Source: Tetracladium setigerum (lineage: Eukaryota; Ascomycota; Leotiomycetes; Helotiales). Taken from it: a stretch of DNA of 64,000 nucleotides. The DNA is taken from contig PZJY01000006.1 in the NCBI GenBank assembly GCA_031472005.1, positions 186,001 through 250,000 on the forward strand, written 5' to 3'. Each line of letters opens with the position of its first letter. Positions within the stretch are counted from its first letter, which is position 1. Made by a program: the position numbers and the translations under genes. Below the pieces are notes generated by a model. It was not told the DNA's origin and made no database searches. It saw only the letters and a program-made list of their open reading frames with translations. Below are positions 12,702 to 21,214 of the stretch, piece by piece.

Positions 12702-13266
12702 AGCCACTCTACCTCGCCACATCAAGCAAATAATCACATGATGCGGCTGTTTTGTGACACACCCCATGCGACGCTCCAGAATTCCTTTGCTGGACGTCTC
12801 ATGCGTACAAAACGAGCAGTGTATATTACAAAAGAAAAGGGTAGCGAGCAGCTGATGCTAGTATACAGTGAGTGATAAATAACAAATGAGAGGTTGTACA
12901 AAGGTGGTGTGATGCGATCATCGCTTATCATAGCCGAACGTCAAGAAAAACAAATACAGATATATGCAACCGCTTTACGCGCTCCAAATGAATGAACAGA
13001 AAGCTCGTAGCACTGCCAAAGCAGGAAACGCGTATTCTATCAGCTCTACAAGACAGTCTCAACTGTATTTGCAAGTGAATTTCTCCCAAATAAGAGTAAG
13101 AATCGGAGTTCGGTGATGTTCGTCCCAAAGAGGGAATTTTCAAGCGTTCTATTATAATAAACAACGCGCAAAGCGCGCTCTGAACAACATCGTGAAGTGC
13201 TTCCAGAAGTAGTATAGCTCTGTCATGTGATATATGCAAACATTTGAGTCGTGAGCGCGACGAGGA

Positions 13267-13274
13267 TATAAAAG
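13267..13274 (+). promoter_or_regulatory. TATA box of the antisense gene inside the element
   Basis: TATAAAAG lies about 100 bp before the ATG at 13369. It is followed by a CAA/CCA-rich leader of the type seen before well-expressed fungal genes. The motif points along the plus strand, opposite to the retroelement. Confidence 0.55.
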
Positions 13275-13368
13275 GAGCTCCCCATCCGCCACTTTCCAGC
13301 TCCTGTTTCGTCAGAACAACAACAGCAACACCACCAACACCACCACTACCACAACAACAACAACAACT

Positions 13369-14562
13369 ATGCCTGGGAAGAGGAAGAGGGTGTTGGGGGT
13401 GAGGGGGCCGGGGGCCAGTTCAAGAAGAGTAAGTTAGAAGCTTGTTTTCCTCGCTTGCGAGCTCTGTGTGGTGCTAACCGCATCGCGTCAAAGGCGGGAT
13501 GGCGGAGGTGGAGGAGATGATGGAAGATTGTTCGTTCAGACTAGCTCACAATATATTGATGCAAAGCTAATCTGTTTCAGGGGGTTGGACGAGATGGCGG
13601 CCGCCGCAGCTTCGGCTGCTGGTGAAGGAGATGGTGCTGCTCCGGCAGTGGAGGGGAGGGAGGAGGAGGGAGGTAAGTTGAGAACGAGCTTCCAATTGCA
13701 TAATGCACTGCTAACTACGAGCTTAGGAGGGGCGGGGCCAGAGCCCGAGCCAGAGCCCGAGCCAGAGCCAGAACCAGAGCCGGAGCCAGAGCCGGAGCCA
13801 GAGCCAGAGGACGAGGATGAGGACGAGGATGAGGATGATGAGGAGGATGAGGATGAGGACGAGGATGAGGAAGAAGACGAGGACGATGATAGTCCTGGTA
13901 AGTATTCTCTTTCCTTTCCCTTCGAGCTTCCAAATAGCACCATTGTCCGCGTGTTTCTTTTGCTTCGAGCATCTAAACGCACAGTTCTGAGCTAACGTTT
14001 TTACAGTGAGGAAGAAGGTGAAGCGAGAGAGGAGGCCCCTCCCTCTCCAGCTCCTGGGCCAATCCGGAGGACTCCGTGCCTTGTCTGCGCTGACAGCGCA
14101 GCAGCTGGCAAGTCCGACGGCGTGTGCCGTGACAACGCCACTGGTGCGGGCTTGCGCTGCCTTCGTTGCGCGCTCGGCAGTCGATCCTGCCAGCCTGTGC
14201 CTACGGCAAGTCAGGCATACGCGCGTGCTCTTGTTTCTGCCAGGGTGGCAGACTTCAATTCAGGTCTGTCTCGCCTGATGGTCAAGAGATACCGTTTCGC
14301 CCAGACGTTGGCGAGTGAGGTGGCATCCGATTTCGCGGACGCTGCTCCTCCTGCTCCTGCAGATGCGGGTGCTTCTACAGCGCGGACAGCTGCGTCCGGA
14401 CCTCTCTCTGCCTCAATGAGGACAGCACTCCTCGCCTCTTTGAGTGCAGTGGAGACGATGGTCGCTGGTGTGTCTTCTCTCTCTGGGATGAGTACCCAGT
14501 CTGCGGTTGCCGGTTTGGTAGCCACAGTAGCAGCGCTTCGTGCGCTCGTTGAGACGTTGTGA
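13369..14562 (+). CDS. Antisense intron-containing gene carried inside the copia element; acidic, cysteine-containing protein
   Basis: I do not recognise a named family. The first exon (13369-13428) encodes a basic start, MPGKRKRVLGV. GTAAGT donors with matching acceptors define introns near 13429-13490, 13673-13728 and 13895-14008. The interval 13490-13580 may hold another, and its splicing is unclear. The central exon encodes an Ala/Glu-rich stretch, then a run of alternating Glu-Pro and a long Asp/Glu tract (about 13740-13890). The last exon, if spliced 8 or 11 nt past the first AG, encodes six cysteines spaced C-x2-C-x12-C-x10-C-x2-C-x6-C, then an Ala/Ser-rich helical tail to the stop at 14562. 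The cysteines suggest a zinc-binding module loosely like Zn2Cys6, with basic residues suggesting a nuclear protein. Exon joins are provisional. A TATA box and leader precede it. Confidence 0.6.
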
Positions 14563-14584
14563 TCGCCCTGCAAATGCAGAGCAG

Positions 14585-14734
14585 TGCTTCGGAAAGTACC
14601 GTGCTCGGATAAGTGGCCTGCTTGGAAAGACACCGCTTGGGAACGTTACCCATTGCATACGAGCGTTGCTTCGGAAAGTACCGTGCTCGGAGAAGGTCCT
14701 GCTTGGAAAGACACCGCTTGGGAACGTTACCCAC
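14585..14734. repeat. Two tandem copies of a roughly 68-bp unit, period 82 bp
   Basis: TGCTTCGGAAAGTACCGTGC starts at 14585 and again at 14667, and both copies run on to GGGAACGTTACCCA with few mismatches. They lie in the extra region of the retroelement just 3' of the antisense gene. Confidence 0.8.
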
Positions 14735-14748
14735 AAGGCCTACCAAGG

Positions 14749-14977
14749 TTTTGGTCTCTTCTCTCACACCCGAATGGGTGTATTGGACGCTCTCGACCAA
14801 CCTTTTTACCACTACAAACGAATTCGTCGCGGCAAACACTCTCATCGGAAGCTCGATCACTCATTCTTCGGTTCGACATATACACTCTTCCGCAGCGCGA
14901 TTTGGCCTTGGCATACACACTGAGAAACCGATTTTGGTCTCTTCTCTCAGAGGAAGGAGTTTTGGTCTCTTCTCTCA
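14749..14977. repeat. Three copies of an 18-bp motif
   Basis: TTTTGGTCTCTTCTCTCA occurs at 14749, 14932 and 14960 within the element, downstream of the antisense gene. The role is unknown. Confidence 0.7.
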
Positions 14978-15409
14978 GAGAGAGACGCGTTCTGCTGGCG
15001 CACTGGAAGGATTGGTTGTCTGCTCGATGATTCCAACGGCGTTTTGGATTGGCATGTTTGCAGCGGCATTTGGGTCTGGCGTTCTGTTTCCTCACTTCTT
15101 TTCTGCATGAGATACCCAGTCCTGAGAGGCTTCTTCCTTGAACATCATCTTGTACATACTCTTCCTGAGCTTGATCATTCCCTTCCTGAGCTCTAAAAAC
15201 AATTAAAACAACTCACACGCTTCAAATACAAACATTCTAAGCGCGTTGCAATGTGCATATAAACGAAATGTAAACAAACGTAAAAGGTGTAGGTCGAAGT
15301 CCGAAGATTCATCGAAGCGCGTCACCCAAAAACAACAAGGTAAACAAATGAATTATTACAAATGAAAACATATAACAAGCATCCAAAGGTATCATCGAAA
15401 GCGCGGTGG

Positions 15410-18400
15410 TCATTTCGCGATCTGTGCGCTAACATCCTGGAGGTTGAGGAGCGCTCTGAAGTGTTCGAATTTGGCGCGAGTGAGGTTCTTAGTCAATCCA
15501 TCTGCTGGCATCTGGTCTGTTGGAAGGTAGGTAACTTCAAAAGTCCCTTTCCTATGTTCTTGCTTCAACCACATGTTCTGGATATCTACATGACGAAGTT
15601 TTGTTGAGATTCTTTCCCTGTCATGCGCAACCAATCTTATCGTTTGCTGATTGTCGCACCAGATAGTCCAGGGCTGTTGCAAATCGAGCTCGAGTTCTCT
15701 AAAGAAGCGCTGCAAAGCCATCGTTTGCTTTGCTACATGTGCCACCCCGAGCAGTTCTGCCTCAGTTGTTGAAGTGGTCACAGTGTCTTGCCTTGCAGCT
15801 CTCCAGTCAATCAGACCTCCAAACAAGCTCATAGTGAAGCCATGCGACGATCGTCGAGTTTCCGGATCGTCGGCATACGAAGCGTCTGTTGCGATGACCA
15901 AGTCATTCAGATCAGTCAATAGTAGCTTTTGCAGCTCGTTGTTCTTGACACCACCGAAGACAATAGCTTGAAAGCGGGTGCTGTAGAGGTATCTGATCGA
16001 CCATTCGACTGCGTCTTTATGCGATTTGTCTGGATTCGTCAGGAAGTGAGACAATTGTGCAGCAGCAAATGCTACATCTGGCCGAAGCATGATCGCTGAG
16101 TATAGCAAAGAGCCAACGAGTTCTTGGTAGCGCTTTATCTCTGCTTTCGTCGCTTGTCCGGATGACTTGACGAGCTCTCCATAAGGCAGCGGAGTGCTCG
16201 GGGATTTCCAAGTATCAAGTCCGAATTTCTTCGCGATTTTCTCAATGTAAGTGTCATGGACTAAGCTGATTGTTCTTGCTCTTCGGTCTCTGACGATTCT
16301 CACCCCCAGGAACCACTCAGCGTCTCCCATGTCGCGCAGTTCGTATGCTTTCCTCAGCTCGTTCAGAAATTTGGCAGCGATGACAACGTCATCACTATGA
16401 TGGAACACGAGTACGTCGTCAACAAAGAACACGACTATGAGAGTTCGAGCGTTGTTCATGAAGATGCAGGGCTCCTCAAGGCAAGGAATCAGCCCCAGTC
16501 GTCTGAGAGTTCCAGCAAATTCATGATACCAGAGTGCTGGTGAATCCCTCATTCCGTACAGAGCTTTGTCCACTTCGACGCACCATCCTGGCTTTTTAAA
16601 GCCATCAGGGAGCGCACAAATGACTCGTTGACTGCGCGGATCTCTCTTTGCATTGATGAAAGCGTTAACAACGTCATATTGCTTAATCTCCAGGTCGAAG
16701 TGAGCAGCGAGTGCCATAGCTATGCGGAAAGATCTCGCAGCTAGCGTAGCCGCGTACGTTGAGATGATTGTCTGCTCGTCTTGGAGGTCACCGCGAACTA
16801 CAATGCGTGATCGACAGCGTGATACGAAGCCTTCCGAATCAATTTTGTACGCAAACACCCACATCAAGGGGAGATGGGGTCCTTGTGAATCAGTCGACCT
16901 GATTTGCCTCCAGCAGTCTCGAGCTTCCAAGTTACCTATTTCCAGCTCGGCATCTTTCTCGAAATGAGCTCCGAATTCATGAACTTTTAGATCTTTCCAG
17001 TTCTTCGGAACCTTTGGTGCTTTGCTCTGGTGGATTTTGGGAAGAGGCAGTACTTCCTTCCTAGCGTCCTTGTTCAGGAGCACTGGAGGCTTGAATACTC
17101 CTCTACCTCCGAGCGTTGCATACAGTGCATTGCGTGCGCTTCTATTCTGCGACACAGCAGCAGCGAATACTGCATGTACTGTTCTATGCTCGTCTTTTGG
17201 TCCAAGAGCCTTTTCGATTTCTGGCCAGAACGTGTTATGAAAACTACGTTGCTGGTCCTTTCGAATTCCTGCAGCAGGTAGAGCTTCCAACACAGCGTGC
17301 ACACTGGTTGACGAGCTTTCCTCTGCAGGGTTGATTGCGCCTCGAATCCGGGTGCTTCTTCTTGTAGCGTTCCCATGCTTCTTTCTTTGGCGTGTCTTCT
17401 TTGCTGGAGCGGCCAGTTGCGCGCTCTCAACAGCTACATTTGAGTCGCTTGGTTTCGCTCGGATGACCACTTGTGGTATTGTTTTCCGGCTCGGCCCAAT
17501 CGCACTCGCATAATCTATGCCTTCCGCTCGATTGCGGGACTCTGCTTGAGACTTCCTTCGATTTTCTCTGGGTCGCGATTCCAAAGACTCCGTCAGGGGC
17601 GTGTCAAGCGCACTGTGCGTGCCTTCATGGAGCTCGTCCATGGTATGATCAGGAGGCCCTCGGGTTAACCTGTCACCAACTTCACTGATTTGACGCGCAG
17701 TGGCTGGATTTGTTGTTACCGCACTCCTTACTTCCGGCTCGGGAGTGGGATCTGGCGTAGGTAGTGAATGTCCACCTCGTACCACATCAGATGGCTTGTT
17801 TGACTGAGTGCTGTCTGGTTGTCTCGCAGGGGATTCACTTGTTTGCTGCTCTTTTGGGGTTTCTCGTTGGAAAGGAAAGCTCGAGAAAATTTCTTCAGCG
17901 TCCTGAATGTCCTCATTCAACTCAATTTCTAGAGCGATCTGCTTCGCGAGTACGATTGGTGGGCCCTCCGCTCGTTCTCGTTCAGCCGAGTAGAGGATAT
18001 CTTCATCGAATCTTACATTCCGAGTGATCAACACCCTTTTCAGAGCTGGAACCCATATTCTGTAGATGTTGGAAGCCTGGTATCCGACCAGATAACCAAT
18101 ATGGGCTCTTGGTGATACCTTGAACTCTTTTCTGTCTTTGTTTAGCGCGCGGTCGTTCATGAGAGGGTACGCTCGACAGCCATAGACGAAGGTTCCGTTC
18201 CAGTTTGGCCTCAAATCAGCTGTGATGCTTGAGATAATCGCTGGAGTGAAGAAGCGAAAGTAGCCTCGGAACCAAGCGTTTAGCTTCTCTTTTGGCGAGC
18301 GCCAATCATTCTGCTGCGCAGGGCTCATATTGTATAGGTGCGCGGCAGCATACGCGAACTCTGGCCAGAGGTTGGCTGGCAGATTTGCACCGAGTTGCAT

Positions 18401-20857
18401 TTTCAGCGCTTTCTCGATGATCTCTTTTCCTGCTCGTTCCGAACCTCCGTTTGGCTCATGCGTATGCGCCGGAGAGAGCTCGAGCTCTATCCCATGCTGG
18501 TCTGCCCATTCCTCATAATCAGATACTCCCCATGGAGGAATCACTGATGTATCATTGTCATGCTTGATTATGCATATTGGGAGGTTATACTGCCTCTGCG
18601 TCCACGCTTCAAAGCGTTCAAGTGTATCAAACACCGAGTGTTGGTCCTTGTTCACAAGCGGGTAAACAAAGAGCATGCCACTATACTCGTCTTTTATCAC
18701 GAGCAGCCAACTACATCTATTGTAAGCTACTGTGAAGTCAAATAGGTCCCATTGTATTCTCCAAAATGGCCTTGGTGACTTTCTCTCTGGCGCTCTCCTC
18801 GATATGACTTGCTGCGCGTGAGTAACTGCGCAATGTTGACATTTCAATCGAGGCACGCCCTGGATCTTAACGTTCCGAGCGTGTAAGACCAGTTTCTGCA
18901 AAGCATCAGGTCCAAGATGTCCGGACCTTGCATGCCAGACTTCGCTCTCATCACTTCTAGGTTGTAGATAATCTCGAGTTGATCTGAAAACTCTTTTCGT
19001 CGCGCTTTCCTTGTTTGCATTGTTACCGCCTTGCAGCGTTGGAAACATCCAAGGGAAGATATTGTGTGGGATGACGAGTGGTATTGTCGCTTCAGATACA
19101 TTGTTTGAGTGCTCGTTTATCACTTGTTCAAGTGGAGAATGTGAATAGTTGGAAAGAGGTTTGTATTGAAGGAAAACCAGCTTGTGCTTTCGCTCAAGCT
19201 GCGCTACCAATGCATTCTTTTCCAACGTGCCAACGCGCAGTGAACAATCCAAACCAAGATACCAGATGTCAGCCGCCAACAAAAGAGCCTCGGATACGAT
19301 GTTAGTATGGAAGCCGTCGATGCACGCGACGTTGCTTAGCGTTAGCGGCGCGGTCCGAGGTCCTTTCGGTCCTGTCAAGACATTTGGAATGATCCTTTTG
19401 CCTCGACCAGAGATTGGAAGAAAGGATGTACCGGCTTCACAAATGTCATCTGGTCCAGATTTAACGAAACTTCCAGGAACAAGAAGGTCTCTGCTGTTGA
19501 CAAGGTGCATTGCGCCACAGTTGTCAACGAGCGTTGAATCAGCGAGAGGATGGCGCGTCGAGATGCCAGAAGTCGCATACACCCCCAGAATCTCTTCTGT
19601 CATCAACAAAGCTGGGTCCATAATGCACGCGTTGAAACCTTCAGATGGTAGCTTTAGGGTCTTGCTGGATCCTGCATTTGACTGCTTGTTGGGATTGGGA
19701 GCGCTGAAGGTAGTGCCGTTTGGTGCGAACACTACTCCATTCTCCTTCATTTGTTTGACCAATTCGTTCCACTTTCCACTTATGAGTCTGTTCCTGATCT
19801 TGGTGAGTTCTTCAGCTGATAGATTTCTATAGTTTTTGCCTTTCGCAACAGCGATTACTACATGGCAAGTAGCAGCTTTCCAAGGATGTCGAGAATCACA
19901 TGGACACTTGCTGCTTGCTGACGAGGAAGGGGAGTCCGAGCGTTGTCCGAGAGTAGCAAAAGCGCCTCTACCATGACGAGCTCTGTTTGGTTCATTTTCT
20001 TGCTTGTTGAGGAGCGCTGAGAATATTCGTCCGAGATGAGTTGCTTTTTCAGGGGTAACTCCGGAGACTTCCGCAGTGGTCATAACGTTTTGTTGAGTAC
20101 GAGACCAATCTGGAACGAACTTTTCAGCTGCTTTAAGGAAGTCCTGAGCTGCCATCGGTTCGACGACTTCTGGGATTTTGAGTAGCACGCCTTCCTGGTA
20201 TGCTTGCTGCCAGTCAGTGAAAAAGCGTCGAGCGTCCTTTCGTCCTATTTGGTTCGCGTTAATCGACTTTGCGTAGTTTTCCCGCGCTCTCTGGAAGATG
20301 GACGCGTCAGTGGGAGCTATGTTCTTTCGTAGTACTCGAACAAGCTGTTGAATAGTGAATGGCTTCAGACCGGCCTCTATGAGGGTTTCATTGCGCGCGA
20401 GTTCCAAGATAGTCGCATCAACTGTAGCTCCTATCCACTTGTGTAGCGCAGTGAATATAGCCTTTTCCTTCTCGTGAGCTTTCTCGAGCCTTGTGTACTC
20501 AGAGGTAAGTGCCGCATATAAAGGGTGTATATCTGCGAAGGTCGCTTCGACGAGGATCGGTGTTACGGTTGCTTCTGATGATGATTCTGCAGATAGTGCT
20601 CTTGTTTGCATGCGCTGAGTTTGAGCGCTCGCATGCGTTGCAGCGCGCTTCTGATTCTCTTGTTCAACGAGCGATTCGATCGAAGGAGGAAGCTTTGGAG
20701 CGCTGCTCTCGACAGAAGGAGTGTCTCTGGCGTCAGGATTTACTCGTTCCCAAACGCCATGTACATGACACTCAATCTGGAGCTGGCGATACCAATTCGG
20801 CCATGATTGGAAGTCGGTAAGCTTGTGTGCGACAAGCGGTGCATCGGATGAGGCCAT
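15410..20857 (-). CDS. Ty1/copia Gag-Pol polyprotein
   Basis: One uninterrupted frame of 1815 residues from the ATG at 20857 (MASSDAPLVAHKL). The open frame extends further upstream, but only from a TTG. Approximate order: Gag in the first 300 residues; a variant zinc knuckle near residue 316 (CPCDSRHPWKAATC); aspartic protease near 445 (VDNCGAMHLVN); integrase zinc motif from about 642 (WHARSGH ... CQHC); integrase core with WDLFDF, KHDND and the Glu in NGGSERAGKE; reverse transcriptase near 1370-1550 with FVDDVLVF; RNase H from about 1657 (ATDASYAD, STTEAEL, CDNQ, ADGLTK). The order protease-integrase-RT-RNase H is diagnostic of Ty1/copia. All catalytic motifs look intact, so the element may be autonomous and active. 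Confidence 0.97.
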   Translation of the reverse strand: MASSDAPLVAHKLTDFQSWPNWYRQLQIECHVHGVWERVNPDARDTPSVESSAPKLPPSIESLVEQENQKRAATHASAQTQRMQTRALSAESSSEATVTPILVEATFADIHPLYAALTSEYTRLEKAHEKEKAIFTALHKWIGATVDATILELARNETLIEAGLKPFTIQQLVRVLRKNIAPTDASIFQRARENYAKSINANQIGRKDARRFFTDWQQAYQEGVLLKIPEVVEPMAAQDFLKAAEKFVPDWSRTQQNVMTTAEVSGVTPEKATHLGRIFSALLNKQENEPNRARHGRGAFATLGQRSDSPSSSASSKCPCDSRHPWKAATCHVVIAVAKGKNYRNLSAEELTKIRNRLISGKWNELVKQMKENGVVFAPNGTTFSAPNPNKQSNAGSSKTLKLPSEGFNACIMDPALLMTEEILGVYATSGISTRHPLADSTLVDNCGAMHLVNSRDLLVPGSFVKSGPDDICEAGTSFLPISGRGKRIIPNVLTGPKGPRTAPLTLSNVACIDGFHTNIVSEALLLAADIWYLGLDCSLRVGTLEKNALVAQLERKHKLVFLQYKPLSNYSHSPLEQVINEHSNNVSEATIPLVIPHNIFPWMFPTLQGGNNANKESATKRVFRSTRDYLQPRSDESEVWHARSGHLGPDALQKLVLHARNVKIQGVPRLKCQHCAVTHAQQVISRRAPERKSPRPFWRIQWDLFDFTVAYNRCSWLLVIKDEYSGMLFVYPLVNKDQHSVFDTLERFEAWTQRQYNLPICIIKHDNDTSVIPPWGVSDYEEWADQHGIELELSPAHTHEPNGGSERAGKEIIEKALKMQLGANLPANLWPEFAYAAAHLYNMSPAQQNDWRSPKEKLNAWFRGYFRFFTPAIISSITADLRPNWNGTFVYGCRAYPLMNDRALNKDRKEFKVSPRAHIGYLVGYQASNIYRIWVPALKRVLITRNVRFDEDILYSAERERAEGPPIVLAKQIALEIELNEDIQDAEEIFSSFPFQRETPKEQQTSESPARQPDSTQSNKPSDVVRGGHSLPTPDPTPEPEVRSAVTTNPATARQISEVGDRLTRGPPDHTMDELHEGTHSALDTPLTESLESRPRENRRKSQAESRNRAEGIDYASAIGPSRKTIPQVVIRAKPSDSNVAVESAQLAAPAKKTRQRKKHGNATRRSTRIRGAINPAEESSSTSVHAVLEALPAAGIRKDQQRSFHNTFWPEIEKALGPKDEHRTVHAVFAAAVSQNRSARNALYATLGGRGVFKPPVLLNKDARKEVLPLPKIHQSKAPKVPKNWKDLKVHEFGAHFEKDAELEIGNLEARDCWRQIRSTDSQGPHLPLMWVFAYKIDSEGFVSRCRSRIVVRGDLQDEQTIISTYAATLAARSFRIAMALAAHFDLEIKQYDVVNAFINAKRDPRSQRVICALPDGFKKPGWCVEVDKALYGMRDSPALWYHEFAGTLRRLGLIPCLEEPCIFMNNARTLIVVFFVDDVLVFHHSDDVVIAAKFLNELRKAYELRDMGDAEWFLGVRIVRDRRARTISLVHDTYIEKIAKKFGLDTWKSPSTPLPYGELVKSSGQATKAEIKRYQELVGSLLYSAIMLRPDVAFAAAQLSHFLTNPDKSHKDAVEWSIRYLYSTRFQAIVFGGVKNNELQKLLLTDLNDLVIATDASYADDPETRRSSHGFTMSLFGGLIDWRAARQDTVTTSTTEAELLGVAHVAKQTMALQRFFRELELDLQQPWTIWCDNQQTIRLVAHDRERISTKLRHVDIQNMWLKQEHRKGTFEVTYLPTDQMPADGLTKNLTRAKFEHFRALLNLQDVSAQIAK

Positions 20858-20981
20858 GCTCGCGACGAGCTGGAGAAGTAGATATAGAGAGAGAGAGAGA
20901 ATAAGACGAGCGTCGAACAGGTGGTTTCGATGCGTAGGGAAGCTCTTGGAATTCAATCCAATTGCGAACGGGACTCGTAAC

Positions 20982-21209
20982 TGTCACACGTAATAGCACC
21001 TGTTCGAGCTTTGAATATAGTGGTGGAGAGCGAGTTGTGAAGCTGCAAATAGCCTCACAGTAAGGTGTAAATTGTACTCTTGTCCCACCTCAGAAAAAAG
21101 GGGACGCGAACTCTATATATACGTTCAGTGCGCTGGTGCAAGCATTGCACCAGCCACTCTACCTCGCCACATCAAGCAAATAATCACATGATGCGGCTGT
21201 TTTGTGACA
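20982..21209 (-). repeat. 5' LTR of the copia element
   Basis: This 228-bp copy matches 12531-12759 with a single G deletion in the A6G4 run. It ends in TGTCAC/GTGACA inverted ends. It is the start of the element on the minus strand. Confidence 0.95.
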
Positions 21210-21214
21210 ATATA
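21210..21214. repeat. Target site duplication (ATATA), right copy
   Basis: This is the right-hand ATATA matching 12526-12530. Joining the two flanks without the element restores a continuous pyrimidine-rich leader running into the GATA-factor ATG. Confidence 0.85.

Larger units (their letters stand above)
12531..12759 (-). repeat. 3' LTR of the copia element (next to the GATA gene)
   Basis: This 229-bp copy is identical to 20982-21209 except for one extra G in the A6G5 run. On the minus strand it carries a TATATATA box (12662-12669) and a hairpin (12681-12701). It lies in the same transcriptional direction as the GATA ORF and could serve as its promoter. Confidence 0.95.
12531..21209 (-). 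mobile_element. Complete Ty1/copia LTR retrotransposon with antisense extra gene
   Basis: The element is 8.68 kb, bounded by near-identical direct LTRs (12531-12759 and 20982-21209) that start TGTCAC and end GTGACA, with an ATATA target duplication on both sides. Read on the minus strand the order is: 5' LTR, Gag-Pol ORF (20857-15410), about 2.6 kb of extra sequence, 3' LTR. The extra sequence holds a plus-strand gene (13369-14562) and direct repeats. Pol has protease, integrase, RT and RNase H in copia order with no stop or frameshift. The base composition is balanced, with no sign of repeat-induced C-to-T decay. One indel in about 229 bp of LTR indicates a very recent insertion. The primer-binding site should lie just inside the 5' LTR (about 20960-20981), but I could not assign the tRNA. 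Confidence 0.96.

Noticed and set aside
13536..13982. Minus-strand ORF with long poly-Ser and Ser-Gly runs
   Set aside because: It is the mirror of the plus-strand Glu/Asp and Glu-Pro tracts, which have a TATA box, leader and splice signals. The poly-Ser frame has none.
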